Shown piece by piece: positions 1 to 13,162 of a DNA stretch of 64,000 nt (its first letter is position 1; each line of letters opens with the position of its first letter). The DNA comes from Crocodylus rhombifer (lineage: Eukaryota; Chordata; Crocodylia; Crocodylidae): assembly GCA_038503035.1 (NCBI GenBank), contig JAVSML010020388.1, forward strand, positions 124,001-188,000, read 5' to 3'. A program made the position numbers and the translations under genes. Under the pieces are notes generated by a model. The model saw only the letters and a program-made list of their open reading frames with translations. It did no database searches and was not told the DNA's origin.

Positions 1-135
1 ATTCAGAAGGTTCCAATTAGATTCGGAGAGATTAAGGGGTCCTCTGATTTGATTCAGATTCGGAGAGTCGGCCACCGAATCAAGCTGAATCTCCATCAAA
101 TTGAATCGGGGACCAAAGCTCTGCACAGCCCTACT
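1..135. repeat. Partial interspersed repeat with GATTCGGAGA motifs, cut by the window edge
   Basis: The first 135 bases contain repeated GATTCGGAGA/GATTCAGATTCGG-like motifs and GAATC-rich reverse copies. They end in a short block reading AGCTCTGCACAGCCC, which resembles the terminal inverted repeat of hAT-like nonautonomous elements. Only one end is visible, so family and full length cannot be fixed. Repeat status is inferred from the internal motif repetition and the transposon-like end. Confidence 0.45.
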
Positions 136-1846
136 AGATACCTCCCAAAACAGAAGTCTGTTGTATGAGTGGGAAGTGTGCTGCATATATACAGATCTGC
201 AACATTCAGATAGTGAACAAAATAAAGATAAATAGATCCTGGATGACAAAACAATCAGTTAATTTATTCAGTTTAGTAACAAAGACGATACTTCAGGACA
301 CTGGCAAACCTACTGCAGTCTACTGAGTAAAAATAATTTTAAGATCTCACTACAAAGATGCATCTTGCTGCCCAGACTGTTGAGGATGGGGATGTAGGAA
401 ACAGAGATATTATTATGCAACTCAGAAGTGTGGAGCTCAATCCTGTATCTTACTGTATTGGTAATACACAGATAGACGTTACAATTCAGTGATGGCAAGG
501 ATTTCTTTGGGTGGTATCTTTTATTGGACCAACTGTGTAGCTGGGATAAGACTTAGACAAGCTTTCAAATGCAAGACCTTCTTCAAAGTTCCTAAGAAAT
601 CCTTGCCGCTCATATAATCTCTGGATCATCACAGCTACACTGCTCTTCCGTTACCAATTCAGTAAACACACTCGGAACTCTTCATAAACTATGACCACCA
701 CTCATTTTTGGAGGAAAAGCTAATTAACAGAGGTCTCACACCTTTGATGGACTAAAGCTGTGGCTAGAACATGTCTGAACTGCTGCAGCTGCACGCAGCC
801 ACGGCTTTCCAGCCAGAGGGTGCTGCAGGGAGCAGAGGATGTCTCCGGAGCAGGTGCGGGGACAGCCAGCAGCAGGAGTCTGATGCGATTCGGATGCTTC
901 AGCCCCAGACTCTCCTACCTCTCTCTGGAGGGGAGAGGTAGGTCCCCCACCACCCCAGAGGGCTGGAGTAGGCAGGATCAGGGATTACAACTCAGAGGTT
1001 ATTCAGCCTGCAGAGTGTCTTCCCATCCATTTTAGGGAAGGGAAGAGTAGATCACTGTGGGAAGCTGGAAGACCTATTTAGTTTTTGTTTTTTGGGTTAA
1101 GTAATTAAATTATGATTTTTGGCATGAAGAACAAAGGTGGGGGAGGAGAAAGAAGTGATGCAAAATCACCGATCATCATGAGAATTAAGATGCTTAACCA
1201 TGAGCCTGTAAATACACAACAGTCTAAATATGTTCTGACAATCTCCATCTCACTGATTATTTATTAGCCTGCCTTTAAACCACAAACACCTTTCAAAATA
1301 CTGAAATTCCAAAGTAGCCACTGCAATTTCAGTATGAAATTCACATTTTTTAAGTTGCAACTTCACAGCTTTCCTTTAAATAAAAGTATTTCAAGGAACA
1401 TCCTGATCTAAATAAAAATGCGTTGAATTATTTTTATTTTACGCTGTAAAGGTTACTAAATCATGTGTTTATAAAGCAACTGCTATACATGGAAACAGCT
1501 GTTAAAAAGTTTATGTATATTGGCATGCTAACGCGTCTTCAATCAAATGCAAAACCCTTTCTTAAAAAAAAGTTTTACAAACTCAGTCTAAGATTCCACA
1601 AGCATTTAGTGATAAGTTGTTTTAGATCTTATTAAAAGATAAGGATACTGGATACTACACAACTAAATTAATGTCACTTTTTCCTGTAAGTTATATTCTG
1701 CATACCTACAATTACTGAACTTCCATAGCTTACAATGGAAAGAAATAGCTTGGAAATGAGATTTTTTGCTGACAAAAAAAAGGGTGCAGGGGAGGGAGGG
1801 AGCCAAACAGACAACCACTCATACATTCCAGGTAACACACACTTAC
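136..1846. other. KLHL13 intron 3' of the last visible exon; no further exon seen
   Basis: On the minus strand this follows the donor at 1846. I looked for the next expected Kelch exon, which should continue with a codon starting G (phase 1) and a Kelch blade, and found none. The segment is AT-rich intron with one repeat piece at about 490-600 and a moderately GC-rich patch at 760-1040. The open stretch in that patch (760-1035, plus) has no recognisable domain and is treated as chance. Confidence 0.7.
490..600 (+). repeat. Solo copy of the terminal-repeat family seen at 58.0-59.1 kb
   Basis: It contains GGTATCTTTTATTGGACCAAC followed by AGCTGG, a CAAGCTTTCAAATGC block and CTTCTTCAAAG. The same order of motifs (CTTTTATTAGACCAACT, TAGCTGG, CAAGCTTTTGGGCAC, CCCTTCATCAGG) occurs at 59021-59130, and in inverted arms at 58034-58150 and 58555-58672. 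It is therefore a diverged dispersed copy of one repeat family. Family naming is discussed at 58034. Confidence 0.6.
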
Positions 1847-2642
1847 CTAGTTCACCAGCTGCATTTCGACCACCAACTGCATATAAATGTCCTTTTAGGG
1901 CACTTAGGTGGAAGAAGGTGCGCTTTTCGTTTAAAGATGCAACTTGCATCCACTTATTATAACGAGGATCAAATCTGAAGACTGTGTCAACTGCTGTTTT
2001 TCCTTTTGTGTCATAATTGCTCTGACCACCAACTACATAAAGAAAGTTTCCAATCACAGCGATGCCATGCTGGTATCTTGGTGCATCCATGGGAGCTAAC
2101 GATTTCCACTCGTGTGCCTTTTCATCGTACATCCGTAATTCTTTGCTGACAACCAGCTGCTGCCTTAAAACTCCCCCCAAAGTTACTAAGTGAGTACTAT
2201 CTGATCGAATGGCAGTTCTCTCTGACTGCATAACCGGTTGCATGTATGGCATCATTTGGTAGTTGCTGGCTTCCAAAAGCAAATTCACACAGGTATTGTC
2301 AGTTCTCATGAAATCCACTGTTTGGACATAGTTAATAAGGTCCTGTGGGGTCATCAGTGGAAATCTGATGTTCTTCATTAGCTTTGCAGCATATTCCATT
2401 CGAGGCTCCTCATACCGTAGCCAGCGACACGCAGCCTTGAAGAGTTCGAGTTCAGTGCAGTGCTTAAGGCTATTACTTGAAAGCACAAAGGCAAGACGCT
2501 CAAAGGGGAGTTTCACAAATTCACCTGTACTTAATAATGCAGGGAAATTCTTCAGGATGAAGTTGTTAACGTACTTATCCACTTCCGTGAGATTGTACGT
2601 GTTGGCGATCCTCCCAACCTCAACACAATTTTCTAAAGAAAC
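1847..2642 (-). CDS. KLHL13: KLHL13 exon: BACK domain and first Kelch repeats
   Basis: This is an internal coding exon of 796 nt, 265 codons plus one base, entered in phase 0 and left in phase 1. The acceptor is CTTATTAG before 2642 and the donor GTAAGT starts at 1846. It begins [20 protein letters not shown] and runs through the BACK domain ([40 protein letters not shown]). It then enters the Kelch propeller with [32 protein letters not shown] and [12 protein letters not shown], ending NAAGEL. The GG doublets and spaced W/Y residues are Kelch hallmarks, and about two blades of the expected six are present. KLHL13 (with its paralogue KLHL9) is known as a CUL3 adaptor that ubiquitinates Aurora B in mitosis. 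KLHL9 is largely intronless, so this spliced copy is KLHL13. An open frame continuing past the donor (to 1674) is intron read-through, not protein. Confidence 0.96.
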
Positions 2643-3850
2643 CTAATAAGTGAACGGAAAGATGAATCAAAACCACTTTCTCCTAATTTGACATCTGCAT
2701 GATAATACACAATTTAATGAATGCTATAGAGAAACAATAGTCGCACCATCTTGCAATACTCAAAGTGATTCACACGCAAAAAAATATTCAGACCAATGTG
2801 TACATGACTGTAGAAAGAGACACAGTAACTTATCTCCAGTTTGGAAGGAAGGAAGGAACGAGACAAGTAGCAAATGCATGTATTAAATATATCAGATGTG
2901 CTATAAAATGATGATACACTGTAGGTAAAATGCTCTAGAATAGTGAAGTGTTCTGTTAACACTTTTGTAGTTCAGAATTGGAAAATGCGGTAAAAGGAAA
3001 AGTGACTAATTCAAAAACTGAGTGAATCATCATGTGAATTGGCCTCAGGAACTCAACACAATCCAGTGCCCAGACTGCTACATTATAACTTACTCATTAA
3101 TTTCCTTGGCTATAAAAACCCTTGCACTTGGTGAATTCTCCTCTATTCCTAACCTTCCTTTCAAAACCAGTACCCACGCCCACTCAACAATTATTATCCA
3201 CTGTTCTTTAAGATATATTCATGTATGCATGATAATAACTGTTTAACCAGGAATAGATTAAATATTGTAGTTAAGAACTTGGTGATCAGACAGGTCACAC
3301 CTTGTTCTGAAGCACAGACATATCTAACAATGCAAAATCGCCTCCTCAATATAAAGTGCCTACAGTAAAAGGAGATGCTGGCGAGGTCTACAATAGCGCA
3401 CATTTGATGTAATCTATTTTTAACTGCTTAGATATATTCTTTATAAAATATTAATTATGCACCATAAGCAACGTATTCAGGATCAGTTCATTTTAAAACT
3501 TTCTAATAAAGAACATGTGGCGACTGGGAAAAGTAATTATGCATATGATTGCAGCCATTCATTACCATGTAGTTTCCTTTCATAAAAGCCATCGACCAAA
3601 GGTGATGTTTTAACACAAAGCATCACACTGCAGTTTCACTTTCAATAGGTCGCTTAGTTTCATCTTCCCTACTTCCACTTCCCAATGCCTGCTGTCAGCT
3701 CTGAAAATGGCTATTTGTCCACAATAGAAACAAGGAGCTGTCTTTGGACTTGGCTTATTCAGGGAAGGGCTCTTCATCTCTTTGCATCTACCTCTCCAAG
3801 CAACACCTGTGGCTTCTCAAACTGTCCCAATAAGCAAGTGAGTATGATGG

Positions 3851-3905
3851 CAGCCTAGTAGTTACAGTACCCACCTGGGACAGGGGTAAACTCAGATTCT
3901 AGCTC
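3851..3905 (+). repeat. tRNA-like SINE fragment (A-box end)
   Basis: It contains AGCCTAGTAGTTACAGTACC followed by CACCTGGGACAGGGG. This matches the layout of tRNA-derived SINE heads (CTAGTGGTTAGAG..CACCTGGGA) and of the minus-strand copies at 4100-4255 and 14760-14880. The A box is recognisable, but the B box is eroded or absent here. Confidence 0.45.
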
Positions 3906-4099
3906 TGAAAGCACTTCCTGTGCGTTACATTAACAAACACAGATGATCCTGGCAGCATGGCCTGGAAGAAGCCCAGTATCTTCCTACCAAGTAAGTCTAC
4001 TAACCACTTGGCTGGAGTCATGCCGACTCTTGCAGTCTCTGGCCAATGAGTCTTGCATCTTTTCTGCAGCGGTCCCATTTTGACTTGAAAAGGAGTGGT

Positions 4100-4255
4100 C
4101 TAAACTGCTCCCAATCCAGCATGACTTGGTGGTGAGTGTACTCCCCTGGGAAGTGGGAGCTGTGGGTTTGAAACCCCTCAAATCAAGGAAAGAATTAAGT
4201 CTGGGTCTCCCTTATCCTGGGCAAGCACTCTAACCATGACACTAGGGCACCAGCA
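4100..4255 (-). repeat. tRNA-derived SINE copy
   Basis: Read on the minus strand, the head GTGTCATGGTTAGAGTGCTT lies at about 4242-4223 and resembles a Pol III A box. GGGTTTCAAACCC lies at 4176-4164 and resembles a B box. Spacing is longer than in a plain tRNA, and there is no cloverleaf, so it is a SINE and not a tRNA gene. The flanking CTCCCACTTCCCAGGGGAG is shared with the copy at 14760-14880. Confidence 0.6.
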
Positions 4256-6260
4256 CCCACTCCTCCACTCCTGTTTTAAACTAAAGGAGTGAACACTGCT
4301 CAGTCCTTTGCAAGAGAAAGCACAGGTAGGCACCTTTAGCACTGCCTCCCTGCATCCCTGAGGGAGAAGTGCAGATGTGGCAGATTTGTGACTCACATCC
4401 CTGTCCTCAGCATTTCCCAGATGATTAACTCAAGGTGTCTGCACAGCAAGCTTGCTGACTCTGCATGGCTCCCAGGACAGCACGCTGGCTGGTCCTCACC
4501 CCAGGGCTGGAGGAAGAAAACTTGGACACATCAGCAGCTTAAAAGGCTTGGAAACAGGCCCACAAAGGCTGATATTTTGGAGCCTCACTCATCATTTCTG
4601 AATGCTTGGGGGTAGGAGGACTGCAATGCCCCAGGTGAGTCCCAGAGGACATGGGCTTTCTCCAGGACTCTCTTCCTGTCAATAATAAAAGAATTATATT
4701 GGGAACTTAGTTGCGTTTACTCTTCTCTTTTACTGTTTCAAGTGGAGGGGGGGGTCTAACCAATGTGTAGGTTATTTCCAAGTTATAACACTGCCATTCA
4801 ATTATCCAAAAACTCTGCAAGTCTAGTTGCTGCAGCGGTGATGGTAGCTTTTGTTCATTAGGATCCAGTTTAAGAATAATACATCAGTTCTCACGGGCCA
4901 GTGGGGAGTCACCAGATGATAACCTTCATTCATATGCCAGGATGCCTTCACAGAAGTGAAAGACTCCATAGTCTATTAGCCTCCAGGAATACACATCTCT
5001 GTAATCGCTTTTTAACTCTATAAATATGTGGCAAGCTGGCAGGATTTACACTAAATCATATATACATGGATGAAGTTTTTTGCAAGTCTTTGAAAAATGT
5101 ATAAACTCCTTTATGTTAAAAATCAAGTATATTACTCTGTATATCTTGTAGACTCTGATGTTTAAAATTACAGCTCTAAATTGATTGATTACTTGGTCCA
5201 AATTGAATCTGTTGTAATGTCAGCATATGTCAGACTCTGGAGCATTTTGATCAGTTATTCCCAACCCACATTCATGGACTTGTGCAAATTTCTGTGCTTG
5301 GGTTGCTAGCAAATGAATTCCCTCATTCACTTCCATTCTGATTAAAACGTTAAATGTTTTCTTAAAAACTACTTTCCTTGCCAAAAGTGCAATTTTTGTC
5401 AATTTTACTGCACACTGAGATAGCTATCAAATTACCAGGCTACATTATACTGCCCGGAATAATCCTAGTTTGATTTACAATTATTGTTTTCTAAAATATA
5501 ACTTGGCTTGAAGATGAAGAAAAATGACTGACAAACAGCAAGAAATCTAATAATGACTAGCACAAAAATGTTCAAAAATTGGACAAGTTATGGTACAGAA
5601 ACGTAATTTTTCAGATGTTGCTTAGATACAAAGAAAGATATTCTAGCATTTCATTTAAATGGTAATTTAAGTTGCTTTTCATTTTCTGCTGGTCTACTAT
5701 ACCTATGATACACACAAAACGTTAGTTCTGCATGACAGCGAAGAGCCTGACGCTCATTATCAGGCAAAGGAGTAGCCCCAGCAATAGTCCTAGCACCCCC
5801 TTTGGAGTTAATGGAAGAGCTGAAAGGCAAACAGCCTCCAACAAAGTGCAAGATCTCTTTTGCAGAAGAGCTTATTTCTAGCAAATATATCTTATGCTAA
5901 AGCAGATAAAGGCTATAATTGGGCAAACAGATAAGCAACCCCACTGAGAGGAGCGGAGGGACAGTTCATACCAAGTAAACATTCCTTACTTTTGACGAGC
6001 ACTGCTAACAGCAAAATAGTTTGTTTATAATGTTAACTTCCTACCAAGGGGCTGAAACTTTCAGTAAACACTGGGAAGCACTTTTAAAAGGAGCACAGCA
6101 AGGTAGCGGCGGGTGAAGGGCTGCAATATGTTACTGAGAAAAGTAGTTAAAAGCTGGAGAAAGAAGTCTTCTCCCTTGCTAAAGTGGCAAGAAGATCCTT
6201 TCACAGTTGCATGGCTTAGAAAAGAGAAAAAATGGTAGAGAGCTCCAACAAGTACCAAAA

Positions 6261-6273
6261 GGGGGGGGGGGGG
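6261..6273. repeat. G13 homopolymer run
   Basis: Thirteen consecutive G on the plus strand inside AT-rich intron. It is a simple repeat and a likely site of length polymorphism or sequencing error. Confidence 0.9.
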
Positions 6274-9200
6274 AATCGTATCCAGGTATAGAAACTAAAG
6301 ATGGACAAGGGAACAAAAGAACAGGTATGAGGGCTCTGGGGTTACTAAAGAACAATACGTGATAACTGGGGCATAAAAATCTTAAATCCTCAGGCCCAGA
6401 TACTCAATGTACTTAATGACCAACTCCCACCTGTTACAATAGGGCAAAAAGCAGCTAAAACCCTTCGATGCGGTATACCTCTGCACTGAACTTAGGATCA
6501 TGATCTCAAGGTCTTTTCCTCCCACTTTTTGTTGGGGCTGCCATGTAAAGGCACCATATGCACATTATGGAAGTTCAGGGATTAGAGTCTGATCTATCCT
6601 TAGCCAGGTAGACCACTTACAACAGGCATTTCCATCCCCTAAGAGCTGTCAGCTTCAAAGACCACACGGTTTTGCTGTACGGCTCGTTCACCTGGCACAA
6701 TGGTTAGATCTCACACTCCCACCAAACCACCCAACCATCCTGCTCCACTTCAGGCTTCCTCACCTCGCTCCAAGCAATCCTGAGAAGAAAAGCTCCTATC
6801 CAACTTTGAGACCTCCTTCCCTCATTGAAAGTACTTACTGCAATGCATAAAAGACCTATCATTTGTTTCATTGAAGGGAAGGCTAAGACGATAGTTTTCC
6901 TGGTTTGAGGAACACTCTGTTTAACTAGAGGATGATGCATCACCTACTTTAATACAGCCTATGTTTGAGTAATGTAACTTTTTTAGCTAGATTTGTCATT
7001 TTGTGCTCTGATTCAAGCTGCAACAAAATTTGCCATGTGTACCCTGTCATTCAACTCAGCCCTGCAAAATACACTTTTGCAATTTTAACTGGCTATATAC
7101 TTTTAATTTTATATCTTTAACCAGCTCTAATTAGTTGCAACATTTCTAGAAAACTACAAGCACTTAATACCAACACAAGAAATACTACAGACATCTTACT
7201 AAAGCTGTATTAAGGTTTTTCAGTGGGGAAAGGGACTGGCTTCTTACAGGCTCTACAAACCTAAAAGGAAGCACTAAAAGAAAGCCTAAGTATCACAATT
7301 AAGGTATTTTTTTGTCATTAGCATACATTTATGATCATCCTTTTATTCAATGTGTGTTCCTTTTTCTTTTTTGTTCTCCCTTGCTCTTGGTAACCGAAAA
7401 GTTGATTTATTCTGGCTTGGGTTTGTCCAAGTCACACTGCAGTCACTGCAGCACAGACGTACCCCAAATAACCACAGGTTTGCCTTGGAGATCTCCTGCC
7501 TAAATATAGACATGCCAACCTTGCTCAGCTTATGAGATGTGGAAAAAGTCACAGGCCAAGACAGCTCTGCTGCAGAGCAGATCTACGCAGATTATTAGAA
7601 CAGTGAGCTCCTTCGGTTGCTGACAAGTCCGATGTTACAGAGTAATCCTCAAAAGCAGATGTAAAAAAATAATTTTAAAAATTATTTGGCCATTGTTTAT
7701 ATTTGAGTTATTGCAATTTTAATTTCACCTTTAACAAACTTTAAATAATGCCCATACAGATCCCAAAAGGTATCCTGACATGGTATGTTTAATTGTGCCA
7801 TTGGATCATTATTTTTAATCGATTTCATGGAATAACAAACTGTAGAACTGCCCGATCCACTTCCTAGTTAAAAAGGATTATGGACATCTCAGCTTGTAAC
7901 AGTCTTGCCTTTGCTAGATCCACATTTCAGAAAACAGATGCAGGTCATAAAATGTTATATCTCACTGTTTTTACACAAAAATCAGCTCTCACATTATGTT
8001 TATACCTGGCTTTATAAACATTTATTACCATTTCCCTACACTGCGTTATGAAGGCATGTAGTTACTTCGTGCTTTGCATAAAGTGACTAATAATTAATAC
8101 ATCCTAGATCTGTTAAAAGAAAGGTATGTTTCCAACAAAGGTTAAGTCAGTGCTACTTTGCATGCCTCGCTCGACTCAAGAAAGAACAGCAGACTTATGA
8201 GAAGTGCAAGTTAAGAATGGAGTGAAACTGGTATAACGTGATGAACGTCAAAGTTAAAAGTGAAATTTTGTCAAAAGTAATGTATTATGGGTAATCTTAG
8301 GAATGAAGAGTAACAAATACTCAACCACTGCTCTTTATGCAAATCCCTCTCCCTTTCATTCTAAATGCTTTTGGCTAGCTTTTGAGAAGTGTATGCAGAC
8401 AATTAACATTAAGGCGGCAAACATGCTTAGGCAGTTTAATAAACTAACTAGACACAAAGGAAAAGAACCTGAACAAGGAAAAGCTTTTCTGAGAAAACAT
8501 CCTAATAAGATTAATTAGAGGACGAGACAGCCAGTTTAACAAGGGGGGAAGTAGAGTCACCCTGTCTCAGAACAGCATTTCTCTTGTTCAGCTACACTCA
8601 GAAAAAAACATCAGTTATCCCATCTTTCTTCCAGCAGAAGCCAAACCTGAACAGATTTACAAAGTTCCCAATTGTTAGGGTTTTTTTAAATAGTGTGGTA
8701 AGATGAGCGAGAAATACAGAAACATTCAGCCTGCAAGCTGAAGGTCTTTCATTCATCTTTACATCAGGCACAGCCCGATACAGACAGCTTTCTACCAATT
8801 TAAACGTTTTATTTGAAGGTGCAATACAGAGCATTTACTAAAGGAGTTAAATCAGTATATACAAGTTTATACTGGTATACAGTATCTGTATACATGGTAT
8901 AGCTTGTCTCTAAATTAGGAGAGTAGTTCACAGCTGCACCACTGCACTCCACACTAAGTGTGCTGCTTTAACTGTTTCATGCATTGGCGGCCTCAGGATT
9001 AACGACACCAGTTTTTAACCAATGTGTAAAACAGTGCAGGCACCCTACAGGATCCAGGTCCGATTTGTAAATCTGGAAATGAGCAGAAGTGTTACACAGC
9101 AAAGCCCTGAGGTCTGCAGGATCAGTAAGAAACATTCAACATTAATCCTTTGGTTTTAAAGAACCTTACAAGAAATGTGCAGCTGAACTGCTCAAACTAA

Positions 9201-10094
9201 GTACCTGGAAAGATTAAAATGGGTAATTTAGATTCTAGAATAATGTAGGGAGCAAGCTAGAGCGAGATAAAAAGGAGAAGATATTTTCTTTATTTGTGTT
9301 CCTGGTTCGTGTGGTTTGTGTCCCTCCCCCCCATTAATCTTTTCCCTAAGGGCCCTTTCTCCAGCCCCACGGAGGGTTTCCAGAGAAACACAGTACAATA
9401 TAAGCAGCATTTCTTTGAGTTAAGCTGAAGGATTCATTCAGCTCCCATCCTGCTGCTGTAGGGCAAAGACCTTTGTGGTTTAGAAGAAACCACGCCAGAG
9501 GTTCTGGAAAAGCAAAAGCAGGTAGTGGGACATCCAGCCAGCCCCCCCAAAGACAAAGCAGGGGAGGAAGGCAAGGAAGGATGCCAATGCCTGGTTGAGT
9601 GAAAGAGCCAAATCCAAGAAAAAACCATCTCTTTTGCAGGGACATCTGTTATTCTGAGGAATGGATCCCCAAATTTATTTGAATACAGAAATGGGGAGCC
9701 AGCCTCTACAAGTGACATCTGGGGTAGGGGAAGGACAGAAGGGGGTATGAACCTCTGAACCCCTCAGCTCTCCTGCTGTACTTGGAAGATGCAGTTCATA
9801 TGTTTTAGTCTGCAGTGAAAAACAGCCACAAAACCAGTTATAATAAAAAAAAAAAAGTGCTGCCTAGACTATAATGACGCCATTACATAGCAAGGTTGGT
9901 AACCACGCTCAATAACATTCAGGATGGATATAAAGTGTTATGCTAGCACATTCCTTAAAAAAAATAAAAAGCCTTCAAACTTATATACAAGCTCCAGGGT
10001 AGATAGGGTCATAATAGAAAAGAACCTAATAAAGTATCTACTTTCAGAGTTAAATCAATTTCTTGTGTCTAAATTCTGCAGGCAAGCGTTCCTG

Positions 10095-10103
10095 TGAGTG
10101 TGT

Positions 10104-10153
<50 letters not shown>
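10095..10153. repeat. TG/CA dinucleotide microsatellite
   Basis: A short GTGTGTGT stretch is followed without a gap by an uninterrupted AC/CA run from 10106 to 10153, about 24 units. The switch from TG to CA makes a purine-pyrimidine tract that is self-complementary at its left end. The lack of interruptions suggests it is still polymorphic. Confidence 0.97.
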
Positions 10154-10155
<2 letters not shown>

Positions 10156-11734
10156 CTATTGCCATAACTAAAAGGACAGACTGAAACACTAATATCTTTC
10201 CACTTAGATAGAAGCTTAGCAAGCAAATAAAAGCAGTATCTTGTGCATAATGTCGGTTATATGCTCATAAATCCTGACATAAAATAATTAACAGCTATGA
10301 GACAGGAGGGGATTGGATTGAGAATTAGCAGTATATTTTCAGGACTCTAGAATAAGACAATGCTTTCCCCTCAGTACCATGCATCAGAGATGGAGCCTTT
10401 ACTATTTTAACAAGCTTGTATAGGCTGCTCCACTGAAGAGCTGGTGGTGGCTTTTTGTACCATTACAAACCAGTACAGAGAACAATGAAGAATATTTTAA
10501 CTCAACAACATTTAAATATGGAAAAAACTCAAGGGCACATGCACACCCCTACAGGAAATTTGTCAATGCACTCTTAGCCACCAATGCTCTTCCTACTTGC
10601 TCACCATGCAAAACATCCACTTTTCCTTGGTTCGCAGTCGCTTGAGTAAGTTTCATCAGCAATGACCCTGTGCCTCATGGAAAAGAGAAACTCAATTCCA
10701 GTTAATGTCATTGTATTCCCCTTTGCTTAGTACGCTGTCAGAATTTGCACTATCATAACATGCCCTTAAGTACCAAATTATTCTTCTACCTAGCAGGACA
10801 ATCAATGAGATTTTCCTGATGTTTGTTTCTGCCAATTTTGTGACGAGCCAATGTTTCAAATGCCAAATACTGGGGAGCAATCTGAAGGAAGGCATGGAAA
10901 TCAACTTTGTGCTTTGTAGACATCACCTACATACACAGAATAGAGCAGGTCTCTGAGATATAAGATGCAAGAATTTGTCAAGTGAAGAACACGGGTCCTT
11001 ACCCGACTAGCATGTCATCGATCAGGTCACAACACAGTCCAAAGAGCACCTCTGGATGAAACAGAATAAGCCCTCAAATATTTGTTTTGCACAACCTATC
11101 ACCAGAGCTCCCTCCCTCAACTCCTGTAAAAAGGGATCTCGGAGCACGCCTGCGAAGTCCAGGCAGCAACTAGTCCTGCTCCTGCATAGCAATGGTGCCA
11201 CTGGAACCTGATCAGACCCTCTGGGGATCAATGCAAAATAAGAGTTTTAATAAAAATCCCAGGCACTGTTGGGCCAAGGATAAGCTGCAAACCCCTCCCC
11301 GAGCCAGTTCTGCCTGTTAGCCAGAAGATTGCTACCCTGAGACAGAAAGGTCCTTCAACTTCCGTATCCTTGTAGTCACAAAAAAGAGGTGTTTTGTTTT
11401 GGGGGTTTTTTGTAGATGTAGGCATGGGTCAGTAGAAGTTGTGGTCCCAACATGTTAACAGGTAGGGCAAAGCCTACCAGAGAGGCTGGGATTTACCTGA
11501 ACTTAGCAATATGATCACCGTGGGATTTTAAGCAGGAGTAACGCCTGTTAAAGAGCAGCCTTTTCAGTGCAGAAATGGCCAATGTGTTTTCAGAGACATC
11601 TCATTTCCCAGCTGCAGACACAGCCTCTGCCTGCCTGGAGAAGAAAGCGTTTTAACTTTGAAACCCTTGCACTGTAGATTCTCCTGCCACAGGAGGTTTA
11701 AAGAACAGGGGCAACTAACATTTTGGGGGGGCTG

Positions 11735-11850
11735 TCCTAGGCATCCTTGACCCTGCTTCAGTGCAGGGAGATGGACTAAAGAGTCTGCCAAGATTTCTTC
11801 CAGCTTGGCAGTCCTACCATTCTCTGTTCCTCCCACCTCCCATTTTAAAT
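11735..11850 (+). mobile_element. CR1-type LINE 3' tail fragment
   Basis: The plus strand reads GACCCTGCTTCAGTGCAGGG, then AGATGGACTAAAGAG, CTTCCAGC and CAGTCCTACCATTCTC. This is the order found at the 3' end of CR1 elements (CTTGGAGCAGGGAGCTGGACTAGATG...CCTTCCAGCC..TATGA), as in the copy at 43985-44445. The tail explains part of the long antisense open frame at 11564-12037. The upstream part of the element is too eroded to bound. Confidence 0.55.
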
Positions 11851-12965
11851 AGTCTTCCTTCGTCTGTACTGAGTGCTGGCAGTGTGAAAGTGCCTGCAAT
11901 GTTTTAAACATGCCATTCACATTTCCACTGCAGACAAGCCCATGATGAAGGAACTTCAGGAAAAGGGGAAAAACCTTGCCTGTCTTGGGGCACCATGCAT
12001 TTAGGGCTTTGTATTTAGCCATTAGTGCTGAGAACATACGTTCTATTGTATTTCACTTTTGTTATGGCAACTCCAACTAAATAAGAACACAGGATTACTT
12101 TGTAAGCTGCATATATGCTGTACCTTGCTATATCTCCAGTGTACATGTGCACGAGCTATACTTTAATTAAAAACTTTAAAGGTGATCCTATGGGCTTAAG
12201 CTCTACATTTATCCCCATTTCAATAAGCCTTACTTGGTGGGAGGGGATGGAGTGTTACTAACTTCTATAAAGGTTCCTCTCTTATAAATTGTTATCAAGG
12301 TCACTACAGCAAAACATTCATCAGTGTAAATTCAGGGTAGATTTTGTTCCTTTATACTGTGAAAAGATACATGGTAGTCACCACTGAACTTCATCTAATT
12401 AGCACTATTACAGCATTCCCTAACTAGTTCCTGTACCAAATATACTATGCTTTGTTTAAAGGATAGTTGTATCTGCACTGATTCATAAAGGACGATGTTG
12501 TAAATGACCATGTCTAATTACATGCTTCATTCTCCACAAAAGATCTTACATAAAACACCTAAGTTAGTAGTTATTTCTTTGTATAACAAATAATTAATTA
12601 CTGCAACTGAAATCAAGGTTTTTTATGCTAAGATACAAATACAAGAGCCCCAACTAAGCAATCCAGTAAGAAATTAATCAGCAATTGTGCGACTTCGATG
12701 TAAGTTTCTGGTTCACATTAAGCTTAAAAATGTTTGAATATGGTATACATGTAACCAAAGGCCTTCTTTGATTAGAGATATGTATTGAAGTTTTGATTTC
12801 TGCAGCTCCTTTAAATTTAGAGTAATAATTAAATCCAAACACAAAGTTATCTGCAGGAATACACTTAAGTTCCTTATGCACAATTATAATACAATTGCTG
12901 TACCTTAAAAAAATATCAGAACTTTAAACATCAGATGAAATTTGTATCAGATCAAAATGTCTTAC

Positions 12966-13162
12966 CCCAGATATAAGAAACACTTTACAGAAGTCCAAAA
13001 CGGGTAAAATCTGCAAAAAACTGGCAGCTTCAAGAGTGTCCTGAAGGTTGTCCATGTTGAGAGAAAGTTTTGCAGTATAAATGAAATCAATAATCTTCTT
13101 TAAACCTATTTTGTTCACACCATGGAGCTTAATGCACATTAAATCTTGCTCCTTCATTCCAC
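12966..13162 (-). CDS. KLHL13: KLHL13 exon: second half of BTB domain and linker to BACK
   Basis: This 197 nt internal exon starts with two bases (GT) that complete a split glycine codon, then 65 codons, and ends in phase 0. Acceptor ATTCTTAG precedes 13162; donor GTAAG follows at 12965. The translation runs [19 protein letters not shown], then [20 protein letters not shown], then [19 protein letters not shown], ending [16 protein letters not shown] and AASFLQI are the typical BTB C-terminal helices that form the CUL3-binding and dimer surface in BTB-Kelch proteins. The next exon continues [10 protein letters not shown] without a frame shift. The sequence agrees closely with what I know of KLHL13, with a few conservative differences. 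Confidence 0.97.

Larger units (their letters stand above)
2643..12965. other. KLHL13 intron of 10,323 bp
   Basis: This separates the second BTB exon from the BACK/Kelch exon. It starts with donor GTAAG at 12965 (minus) and ends with acceptor TTAG at 2643. Contents I can support are tRNA-like SINE pieces near 3851-4255, a G13 run at 6261, a TG/CA microsatellite at 10095-10153 and a CR1 tail near 11735-11850. The rest is AT-rich sequence with no domain-bearing frame. Open frames at 9346-9718 and 11564-12037 show no domain; the second overlaps the CR1 tail. Confidence 0.85.

Noticed and set aside
1674..1846. Continuation of the KLHL13 reading frame past NAAGELG into [10 protein letters not shown]...
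   Set aside because: A consensus donor (CTAG|GTAAGT) ends the exon at 1847. The following residues do not resemble Kelch repeats.
4160..4260. Functional tRNA gene
   Set aside because: A- and B-box-like motifs exist, but there is no cloverleaf and no intact anticodon arm, and related copies occur elsewhere. It is a SINE.
6680..6760. Another SINE head (CACAATGGTTAGATCTC)
   Set aside because: Only a short A-box-like match with no B box or shared flank.
9346..9718. Overlapping minus-strand frames of 94-99 codons
   Set aside because: GC-richer patch with no motif; the two frames overlap each other and neither resembles a known protein.
11564..12037. 157-codon minus-strand open frame
   Set aside because: It overlaps an antisense CR1 tail, and the residues show no domain. 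Repeat-derived chance frame.
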